Shown here in pieces: positions 55,904 to 64,000 of a stretch of DNA of 64,000 nt. Both the position numbers and the translations under genes were made by a program. Source of the DNA: Bryum argenteum (lineage: Eukaryota; Streptophyta; Bryopsida; Bryales; Bryaceae); contig CM073328.1 of assembly GCA_037043015.1 (NCBI GenBank), positions 15,659,495-15,723,494 of the forward strand, read 5' to 3'. Below the pieces are notes generated by a model. It was given only the letters and a program-made list of their open reading frames with translations, had not been told where the DNA came from and made no database searches. Each line of letters starts with the position of its first letter. Position 1 is the first letter of the stretch.

Positions 55904-57290
55904 GCGGAACGTCCTCGTTTCGCTCCTGATGATATCTCCAAATGGTTTCTTGACAATGGGTAAGGTTGTGAACGGGCTCCCATGTTGCATCGTGGATGGG
56001 ATAACCTTTCCATCGGACTTTGTATTGTAGTTGCGGACGTCCATTGCCACGACGAAGATAGCGATGTTCCAAAATGCAGTCCACTTCATATTCCTCCTGG
56101 TCTTCAATCACTACCGGTGGCGGCGGAGGCTGATGTCGGCCTGGAAAGCGCTCCGATTCAGTATGAAATTCTTTGAGCTGCGAGACATGAAAAACTGGAT
56201 GGATGTGGATATGTGGCGGAAGCTCGAGGCGGTATGCAACATCAGATATGACCGTAGAGATTCGGAAAGGTCCAATCCACCGGGGTGCAAGTTTACGGAC
56301 TTGAGTCGATGTAGCTAACGGAAGGTTGGCATTTGAGAGCAGAATCAAGTCACCTTCTTGAAAGGTCTTATGTTGCGGTGGTTATATCTGCGTATTGTTT
56401 TTGTCGATTACGTGCGATGAGAGCCGGCTGTCGAGCCTCTTGCAACGCCGATGTTAGTCGTTGTATAAACTCCTCCGTTGTAGGGTTGTTGGTGTTGATG
56501 GGGCGGTGGAGCGTTGCCGCGTAATCGGGTCTTGACCGAGCGTTAAGAAAGAATGGTGAATGACCCGTGCTTGCTTGGGAACTATCATTATAGGCGAACT
56601 CCAAAGGGGTCGATATACTCATCCCGGTCGTTGTGGTGAATTGCCACAAACGCCCGCAAAGATATCCTCCAAGGTCCGGTTAGCACGCTCTGTCGTCCCA
56701 TCGATCGAGGATGAAAGGTCGTGGACATAGCAAGTCGTGTGCCGAGAAGCTTGAATAGTGCTTGCCAGAAACTCCCCGTGAAGCGGATCCCGATCCGAGA
56801 TAATGACACGAGGCAATCCATGATGACGGAAGACAATGTCGAAGAAGACTCGTGCAAGTGTTGGGGCATCAATATCGGAGCGTATCGCAGCAAAATGAAT
56901 TTGCTTCGAAGGCGGTCCACAAAGACAAAGAACCGCAGTGTGATTACGATGCGTGCATGGCAAACAAGTAATGAGATCCATGGTTACTTGTTCCCATCGT
57001 ATCACCGTAGGTAGTGGAATCGGCCGCAGCAGTCAAGAGGTGCGATGTTGCGTGCCTTGTTCCGTTGGCATAGCTCACGAGAACGCACAAAAGCTCGAAC
57101 ATCACGATCCAAGCCCACCCAAAACCATGTTCTAGAAATCCGTTCTAAGGTCTTCTCACGTCCGAGATGTCCAGAGATAGGAATGTCATGCCCTTCTTGA
57201 AGTATGCGGGTTCAAGTTTAGCATCGTTAGGTACATAAACCCGCTTCTTAAAATAGAGGAGGCCGTCAACGAGGTTGTAATCTTGATATT
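55899..57290 (-). pseudogene. Chromovirus integrase with chromodomain
   Basis: From 57180 downward: the zinc-binding region (SGHLGREKTLERI...ELCQRNKA), where one usual Cys reads as Arg; the catalytic core in pieces (MDLITCLPCTHRNHTAVLC, VFFDIVFRHHGLPRVIISDRDP, then a frame change before TTERANRTLED), and LEFAYNDSSQASTGHSPF. The C-terminal frame 56348-55899 has LAPRWIGPF, HPVFHVSQLK and a chromodomain (EVDCILEHRYL...YKVRWKGYPIHDATWEP). Chromodomains direct chromoviruses to marked chromatin. Several frameshifts disable it. Confidence 0.88.
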
Positions 57291-57295
57291 GCACA

Positions 57296-58900
57296 TCACC
57301 TACCTCTACTCGATCGGTCACCATTGTGAAGTAAGCATCCTGGTAGGTGGCTTCCTTCCATTCTCTCCCTCCTGGTTAGATCCGGAACAATACTACTAAT
57401 GGTAGCAATCTCCTTCGTGTCCTCGATTGATTTGAGATCTGGTCTCCGAGATAAAGCGTCTGGCACAATATGTTGTCGCCCTTGCTTTGATTGAAGTTGA
57501 ATATCAAACAATACAGAATCGTTCTTCCCAAATGGTGGTGTCTCGATTTCATATTTTCTAAATGCGGTCATGTAGTAAGGGCCGATGATCGATCCGAATT
57601 GTCACAGTTTTTCCCCAATAGATAGTGCCGCCATACTTTGGTAGCATGTACAATTGCTAGTTGTTCCCGATCACGTGCAGAATAATTGGGGCTCGCCCTC
57701 TTAAGTTTGCGTGACTCATATGCCACCGGTTGAAGGCCCCTACCGAAGTCTTGTTGGAGGACCGCGCCTATAGCAAAGTCGGAGGCGTCAATGTCAACCG
57801 TACACGGAAGGTCAGGATCATATGGTTGCAGAATTGGAGTAGTAGTGAGTGCCTCCTTCAAATTATTGAAAGCGCCTTGTTGTTGTAGTTTCCACTCAAA
57901 TGGAGCGCCCTTCTCCAATAGATTTGTCGAGAGGAGCAAAGAATGTCATAAACCGCCGAACAAAACGACGATAGTATCCGCGAGGCCTAAGAAAGAACGA
58001 ACTTCAGAAACATCCTTGGGAGTTGGCCAGTCCTTCACTGCATTCACCTTAGCTTGTTCCATGTACACACCCTCGAATGATACTACATGCCCCAAAAAGG
58101 TGACCTCGGACTTCCAAAGTTCACACTTTGATTGCTTGCAATAGAAGTGACTATCCCGTAACCGACGTAGCACCTCCCGTAGATGTTGGTCATGCTCTTC
58201 CGGGGTTTTACTATAGATCAAAATGTCGTCAATGAAAACAACTACACACTTGTCCAAAAGGTCCCGGAACAACCTGTTCATGTGACGACCCATGAAGGAA
58301 GCTGGGCCATTGGTGAGACCAAAAGGCAGAACGAGCCACTCAAAATGTCCATAGCGCGTTTAAAATGTCAGTCTTTTCAATATCCTCTTTTGCAATTGGT
58401 ATCTGCCAGTATCCACTTCGAAGATCTAGCTTGCTAAAAATGGTTGCGCCTCGAAGTTGATCAAGAAGGTCATCCACACGTGGGAGTGGATAAGCATTTT
58501 TGATGGTCTGCTTATTAAGGCCCCGATAATCGATGCATAGCCGCAATCCACCATCCTTTTTGGGTGCAAAAAGGACAGGTGCTCCCCATGGCGATGTGCT
58601 TTCTCGAATGAGGCCCTTCTCCAAAAGCTCGTCCAACGTCTTCCTCAGCTCCTCAAGCTCGTCCAACGTCTTCCTCAGCTCCTCAAGCTCGTTTGGTGCT
58701 AGGCGATAAATTGGCCGATTTGCTGGTTTAGCTTCTGGCATTAAGTCTATGTGGAAGGGAGCACCTCGATCAGGTGGTAAACCACTAGGTAAGTCGGCGG
58801 GAAAGACATCTCGGAACTCGCTGATAAGTTGCTCAACTCGTTCTGCTCCTTCGGCTCTCTTCTCTACCATTGAAGCAATATTTGGAACCACCACATACAC
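57296..58900 (-). pseudogene. Chromovirus reverse transcriptase and RNase H
   Basis: The frame 58900-58340 contains [51 protein letters not shown] and [11 protein letters not shown] break at about 58340 precedes the frame 58293-57946, with the catalytic [13 protein letters not shown] and [17 protein letters not shown]. RNase H (57939-57568) has TVDIDASDFAIGAVLQQD and the YSARDREQLAIV motif. The stretch to 57296 carries QSKQGRQHIVPDALSRRPD. A 30-bp unit is duplicated at 58628-58687, repeating [10 protein letters not shown]. At least three frame breaks are present. Confidence 0.92.
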
Positions 58901-58908
58901 CGGCCGCT

Positions 58909-59382
58909 TTACGTGATCTGTTTCTTCATGAAGGCCATCCCCACCAATATGCCTTTAGTTGTCTGTCGTTTCTTCAATCCACTTGATGTTGAAGCATGAA
59001 GAATTATCTTGCGCCCACCTTCGTTAAAAGAGATGGTTCTTGCCAGCCAGTCAATCTGCTTATTTCCCGCCTCCAACCACGGCATTCCCAAGATAACATC
59101 ATATCTGAGCTTCGTTACCTTAAATTTTCCTTGTAGTGCATAGGCATCACACAATCTCAAGGTCTCTTCTTCACATGTCTCACTTAAATCATTTTCCCGA
59201 TCGTCTGCGAGGTATATAGTCCCTCCGGTGATCACCTTAGTCTTGATCCCAAGTCGGTTGGCAATTGCGGTCGAGATGCAATTCTCTGTAGAACCGCAAT
59301 CCACTAGTACTCGACACGGTTGTCTTCTAAGTCGACCTGTGAGACATATCAGCTGACATTTTTGAGTGTTGCCCGAGGCCAT
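58909..59382 (-). CDS. Chromovirus aspartic protease segment
   Basis: A 157-residue open frame, [20 protein letters not shown] then [13 protein letters not shown], where D-C-G-S replaces the usual D-S/T-G, and [11 protein letters not shown] as the second retropepsin motif. It continues toward reverse transcriptase after a stop. The element needs it to cut the polyprotein. Confidence 0.88.
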   Translation of the reverse strand: MASGNTQKCQLICLTGRLRRQPCRVLVDCGSTENCISTAIANRLGIKTKVITGGTIYLADDRENDLSETCEEETLRLCDAYALQGKFKVTKLRYDVILGMPWLEAGNKQIDWLARTISFNEGGRKIILHASTSSGLKKRQTTKGILVGMAFMKKQIT

Positions 59383-59435
59383 GCTGTTTGACTCTGAGAG
59401 ACAACAGCTATCCCCAGTATTGGTCCTCGGTGCCC

Positions 59436-60340
59436 TTACTGGGGAGCCCCGTTTCCCTGCTCCATTCCTTCATCATCTTGGTCAGCCTCGAGGTTGTGGA
59501 TCCGCCTTGGTTTGTTGGCACCGGAATTCTGACGTTTTGGACACTCTCCAATCTGATGGCCTGACTCCCGACAGTAGAAGCACAATCCCTTCCGTGCCAA
59601 TAATTGTCGTCTCTGTGGCGTCAATGGTCCTTGTAGGGCGTCAATCTCCATTGGTCGTCGGTTGTTGGGCTACCATAGTAGGTGGTGGCGTAGGGTTCCA
59701 TACTGCAGGTCGTACTCCACGATTTCTAAAGTTTATGGCATCAACTTTTTCTGCAATCCTAACCGCCTCCTCAAATGTTTGAGGGTCTCTTAATTCCACT
59801 TCTCGTTGAACGATCGGCTTCAATCCTCGAACAAATCGATCCATCATCTCTCCCTCCGAAACATTGGGTATTTGGAGGCATATGGATTTGAACCGGGTGA
59901 CATACTCCTGCACTGACCTTAGCTGTGTCAAGGTGGCCAACTGATCGCGCGCTAACTTCTCCGCATTGATGGGCCGAAACTGGTTTGTGAGCTCGGTCTC
60001 AAATTCCTCCCAATTTTGAAATCCGCCTTGAGCTCCATAGTTTTGAGCTCGAAGTCGCCACCAAATGGTCTTTGCACCCCTCAAATAGCTGGCTGCATAT
60101 ATAATTCCGTCGGTTGAGTTCGCCCTGGACAGTTGGAGATATTATCGCATGCTGAAAAGCCATTGAGATACATCATCTTGTCTTGAAGTTCTTGAATATG
60201 TTTCAGGCTTGCTCAACTTCAGCCTCGCAGTTGTCAATTCTCTAGCTCTAGAAGTGTCCGCTTGTCCTTGTAATGCAGCAATCTGGTCTAGTAGGTGCTG
60301 AATCAGTCTCCATATGAGTAGGTTCCGCCATTTCTCCCAT
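59436..60340 (-). pseudogene. Chromovirus Gag
   Basis: A start codon at 60340 (MGEMAEPTHMETDSAP) leads to a frame change near 60260. The Gag core runs through SYLRGAKTIWWRLRAQ, FETELTNQFRP, RSVQEYVTRFKSICLQIP and DRFVRGLKPIVQREVEL (60084-59641), and an overlapping frame has the nucleocapsid knuckle CFYCRESGHQIGEC (about 59580). The capsid and knuckle are as usual for the family. Broken frames prevent a single product. Confidence 0.88.
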
Positions 60341-60512
60341 GATGCAATTCTTTCGACGACCTCTCACTCTACGCGACGCCTTCTCTCGTTCTAGCCAAAT
60401 CCTTGAAAGTAACTCCAAGTAGATCCAAGGACAAGACTTGATGAAACCACAATGACTGACTCTCAAGTAGACTCTTGCTAATAGCACCTAACGTAAGGAT
60501 AGACTGACACTC

Positions 60513-60524
60513 GCTCTGATACCA
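60513..60524 (-). promoter_or_regulatory. Chromovirus primer-binding site, tRNA-iMet
   Basis: On the minus strand TGGTATCAGAGC follows the 5' LTR after one base. It is the standard complement of the initiator tRNA-Met 3' end in plants. Confidence 0.95.
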
Positions 60525-60525
60525 A

Positions 60526-61015
60526 TGAAACGGGATCAATTCTCTCTTTGGTCACAACTCAAACACCGCTAACCTAACAAGATCCGAGAAAACCGGACTA
60601 AACAAGACCAAATAGACTTGAATGAATGTAACAAAGCGAGAACTAAAAAGAAGCAAAGTACAAACCAAACTTTACCGAGAGAGAGGGGACTAAAGCGTCA
60701 CTGACCGAATGCCTCCAAATGGCCCCGGCCGTTCTATTTATACTCGCCCTAACTCGCCCTTGGAACTTTCTAGAATGTTCCAATGGCGGGCCCCACCATG
60801 GAACTTTCCGGAAGGTCCTAGAGGTGGGCCCCACCTAGATAACCGCCCTTCTAGAAGACTCTAGAGGTGGGCCCCACCTTCTCGAAGCTTCTATGGTGGG
60901 TCCCACATAGGCCATCTACCTCAAATTCTAAAATTTTCTAAAAACTCCTAAAATGGTTTCAACTATCTATCTACTTTTCTAGCAAACACAAAAATCTAGT
61001 TCTTGCCCTGTTACA
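60526..61015 (-). repeat. Chromovirus 5' LTR
   Basis: On the minus strand it starts TGTAACAGGGC and ends CCCGTTTCA. A TATAAATA box (about 60736-60743, minus strand) is in place for the element promoter. Length differs by two bases from the left LTR, and several small indels are visible. Confidence 0.94.
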
Positions 61016-62220
61016 CAAGTCCTCCCCAGCAGCCCATAGTAGTTGAGACAAAATCAACAGCTGCCAAACTGATATGAACAGTTAGTCTCTCTCTCATTGC
61101 ATTGCATTGCTACTTTGATATTCCTGTAGCAATAATACTAATTGAGGCCTCACTTGATGTTTTTGGCTCCAAAGCCAGATAATGGCGCCCCTTTGTTCAA
61201 GTACACACTTGAAATGCAGGAAGTGGGAGTACCCACACCCTCCGAGCCACAGAAACTTCAAGGGAAGAAGAAAGTGATTGTGGAGCAAGTTGTCGTTGTG
61301 TCTTCTTCACCTAGACAAGCCTGGATTGTGGTTTACGATGACCAAGAACTTTGGTAATTCACATTAATTGTTGTAGTGGCTGAGTAGATTTACTTTGGGG
61401 TTTATAGTTGTAGTCCTTTGCTTGGTCGTACCAAGGCTGAAAAATCTACTCCGATGCAATAGGTCTGAAATCACAGGTCTCTCTCCCGGCCGTGAATACA
61501 GGTTCCTATTGAAAGCACAAAATTCTCATGGCTCATCCTTTCCGAGCTCGGTTTCTGTGGCAAATTTATTTGCTACTACATCCGGAGCGCCTCAACCACC
61601 CACATTCGATAAAGTGTGGCCTACAATGCAAATCTAGTGGGCAGCTCTACAATCTGATAATGGCATGCCAGTTTCAAGGTATTGAAATTTAGCCTGTCAA
61701 AGGTAATCGAAGTTGGGTGCCTAGGTGTCTGAAATAACATGCATATGAATCTGCACCATTGGAGCTAGCTATAGCAACTCTGAAACAAACCACTCTCTGT
61801 TTTGGAGTTGTGCAGGTATGAGGGCCGTTGAGAAAGGTTTTCGAAGGGGAGGCTAGACTACACAACTTGTCAAACCTCATTAGAGCATCAAATTACACAG
61901 TGCAGGTTTGTACTTTTGACAATGCTAGAGTTGTTTCGAAAGAGATTTTCTACCCTTACTAGAGTGAACCAAATGTTTTGTGAAATTGGTAGCTATCAAT
62001 GCTCGCGGGGCCAATGAGCTTAGCGAAGTGGCAGTGATCGAGCTGCCGGTTCTTGAGGCTCGACCAACACCACCACCTGCACCAGCTATTGACGTGAAAG
62101 AGCTTCTTTGCGAGAGCAAAACACTTAAAAAGGTTGTAGTTCCTACCGCTAGACCCAAGCTTGGAGTATTGGAGGTGCGAGAATTGGAGAAGCCAGTACC
62201 TCAGAGTCCTCAGTACCTAG

Positions 62221-62868
62221 GTGCCACATGTAGTTGAGGTGCTTAAGACATTGAGAAAGATTCGCGTGAAGGTGGAGTCTCGGAAAGCGCCTACATATCC
62301 AAACACCAAGCTCGTATCGGCAACTGGGAAGCTTGCAGAGGCATCACCACCGAAGACACCGAGAAAGGAGAAGCTAAAACCTCCTAGACTCGAAGCTACG
62401 GGTGAGATCCCCGCACCTAAGAAGCTTGCAGTGGCAGCACCACCGGAGCAAGAGAAGTCAAGACGTGCTAAGCTTTTGATTGTGGCTCCAAATCCAGAGA
62501 TCGATCCGGTTCAGAAGAAAGAGAAGGTTGCATCTTCAAAGTCTTCAGGGTTGCTCTCGAAGAGACACAAACCTGTGGCACCTGCAAGAACTGTGGTGGC
62601 TTTAGCCGCTCCAAAGCTAACATTGCCTACACGAGCACCACAAGCACCACTAGAGATTGCATTTGCCGCATCTTCTTTCGTCCAGAGCATCAAGTCGAAG
62701 AAGGAGATGAAGGTGCTCGTGAAGAAAGCTCACCAATCTTGGTTGGAGAGGGGAGTTGATTTCGTCAAGCGGTGCAAGCGGTTCTGGCCTTTGTGGTTTG
62801 TGCTAATTTCTGTTGTTTCTTTTTTCTCATTCAGGTTCTTTCAAGACTATTTTTATCCAGCGCCGTAG
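62221..62868 (+). CDS. Lys/Pro-rich tail with C-terminal membrane anchor (3' exon of FN3 gene)
   Basis: 215 open codons: a basic, Pro/Ala/Lys-rich stretch with PP-TPRKEK and PKKLAVAAPPEQ-like words, then RGVDFVKRCKRFWPLWF, a hydrophobic span (about residues 190-207) and a short charged end FFQDYFYPAP. The architecture is that of a tail-anchored protein, facing the cytosol with its C-terminus in the lumen. It follows the fibronectin III frame (61980-62234) with a one-base frame change near 62215, beside the local duplication AGTACCTCAGAGTCCTCAGT. It is most likely the last exon of the broken gene upstream. Confidence 0.5.
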   Translation: MPHVVEVLKTLRKIRVKVESRKAPTYPNTKLVSATGKLAEASPPKTPRKEKLKPPRLEATGEIPAPKKLAVAAPPEQEKSRRAKLLIVAPNPEIDPVQKKEKVASSKSSGLLSKRHKPVAPARTVVALAAPKLTLPTRAPQAPLEIAFAASSFVQSIKSKKEMKVLVKKAHQSWLERGVDFVKRCKRFWPLWFVLISVVSFFSFRFFQDYFYPAP

Positions 62869-64000
62869 GTCATCGATTTGTATAGATTAGATGGTCTTAG
62901 TTTCTTGCCAATAAACAAGTGCAGAGTGCAAACTCGAAGTTTGTGTCTCAACAGCTTTGTACTCTCGTCTCTTCAATTATCAACAAATCAACAATGATGT
63001 GCTCAACATTCTCAATTTTGTTCTTGGTTGGGTTGTGAAAGGTTGAATTGAATATATACATGTGTGGTAATATTCACAGCGAGACACTCATGTATTGATT
63101 ATGAATTTCATATTAATGGTTTGGACACAGTGTAGTAGATGTGAGTCTTTTATAATATATGTCAAGTACTTTCACTTCTATACATAGCAATGCTTGACTT
63201 CTCTTTTTAAAATTGTACTTATTAGAGAGTTTTAGTATGTGTTTGGAGTAGATTTTGAATGTCAATCAAACTTCAACATAACTTTTAGTACATGAGCTTC
63301 TTTAAAGAATCCATCACTCAAAGTGATAGTTTCCTTGTGGCGTAGTTACTCTTGACTACAATCAAAAGCAATTCGGTTTTGTAATTGTAGGCATTGAATC
63401 CATTCTTAAGTGAGTTTGTGTGTATACCCTTGATACTAAGCAACTCCTCACTGATCATTAAAATGTGAATTTATCAATACAAGAAAATACAAAAACATAG
63501 GGATAATTATGAATTCACAGTCTAAATGTCATTGCAAAATTGTTAATTCTTTTCCATTGAAGTGCATCGTAAGATATATCTTACACTTGGAACTATATTG
63601 AGGAATGTTTGTTACAAGGAGAGAAAAAGAGTATATAATTTTAAGGCACATTTTTATATTCTAAGTCATTTTTTTGTATTTAGAGAAAAAGGCTCGGCAT
63701 GGTAAGAAGGTTAACATAGATACGTTGAAAATTGTTATTATATGATTATATCTACAACTATTAATGTGTACACAAAAAAGACCATTAACTTTTTGAATAA
63801 GTTATTTGTAGTCTTGAGGCAAAGAATAGGAAGGAAATAACAATAAATTAATAATTACACAAATGTTTCCTTGTTGTAACTATGTCATTCTTAGGCCGCA
63901 ACAAACAAAATACGAAGGAAGATTCATAAAAAAAATTTGAAAGCATGAAGCTTTGTACTATATTAGAATTCTTTTCACTAGCGCAAGGTGAATTTAACAA
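62869..64000. other. AT-rich 3' spacer
   Basis: No gene or structured repeat recognised after the FN3 tail exon. Confidence 0.6.

Larger units (their letters stand above)
55397..61015 (-). mobile_element. Ty3/gypsy chromovirus, decayed, minus orientation
   Basis: LTRs at 55397-55884 and 60526-61015 enclose Gag, protease, reverse transcriptase, RNase H, integrase and a chromodomain in minus-strand order. CAAGT is duplicated at 55392-55396 and 61016-61020. A tRNA initiator-Met primer site adjoins the right LTR and a purine tract the left one. The LTRs differ at many positions by eye, and the coding frame is broken repeatedly, so this insertion is older than the copia element. Confidence 0.95.
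53911..62868 (+). pseudogene. Fibronectin type III protein gene with C-terminal membrane anchor, broken
   Basis: It starts with an acidic, repetitive Glu/Val/Ser segment (SVENDHEQVLVEKAE-like, 53930-54080), then repeated fibronectin III pieces: SATTIDLNWG (54330), SIELAWRPPVHDGG (54797), LEPGTNYVVCVYAHNELGDG (54986), AINAIGSSAFNEFSV (55325), then after the retroelement LAPKPDNGAPLFKYTLEMQE (61157), LSPGREYRFLLKAQNSHGSS (61481) and VAINARGANELSEV (61992). A Lys/Pro-rich tail ends in WPLWFVLISVVSFFSF and a short luminal end (62868). In-frame stops at 54530-54532 and 61636-61638, a frame change near 62215 and the chromovirus insertion argue for a pseudogene. The true start is unknown, because the 5' end abuts the IRE1 scrap. 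Confidence 0.65.

Overview
This window looks like nuclear DNA of a streptophyte (land plant or charophyte alga). It has a three-exon plastid stearoyl-ACP desaturase gene, GT-AG introns, IRE1-type unfolded-protein sensor genes, a Ty1/copia element, a Ty3/gypsy chromovirus primed by initiator tRNA-Met, a tRNA-derived SINE and many MITEs in AT-rich spacer. A piggyBac-type transposase and the compact GC-richer genes suggest a non-seed lineage, but the species cannot be fixed from the sequence alone.

Layout. 1-28 kb is AT-rich, repeat-laden spacer carrying four loci related to the ER-luminal domain of IRE1, all on the + strand: a decayed copy at 1.3-2.7 kb, two copies with intact splicing and reading frame (6648-8118 and 16249-17559), and an exon remnant at 27.2-27.6 kb. 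A fifth copy at 48.0-53.9 kb keeps pieces of the luminal end, the membrane segment and the kinase HRD motif. The two intact copies have a signal peptide but stop before any membrane, kinase or RNase part. They would be luminal-only proteins, and the window is part of a tandemly amplified IRE1-derived cluster.

28-34 kb holds a 500-bp tetranucleotide repeat, a possible gene 5' end, and a retropepsin ORF flanked by long direct repeats. 34.9-41.5 kb is a probable piggyBac element (TTAA ends, all three catalytic aspartates, frameshifted). Several TTAA-flanked MITEs in the window share its terminal bases. 42.3-45.0 kb is the desaturase gene, the only clearly intact housekeeping gene. A degenerate copy of its 5' leader sits at 45.6-46.2 kb, before a broken nuclease-like gene that is interrupted by two TTAA MITEs.

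48.2-53.6 kb is a young copia element (282-bp LTRs, one difference seen, CGGGC target duplication) inside the fifth IRE1 copy. Next to that copy is a fibronectin type III gene with a C-terminal membrane anchor (53.9-62.9 kb). It is broken by stops and frameshifts and split by a decayed chromovirus (55397-61015, CAAGT target duplication). The last 1.1 kb is AT-rich spacer.

All exon limits are read by eye from splice signals, frame continuity and comparison of the copies within the window. No database search was run.
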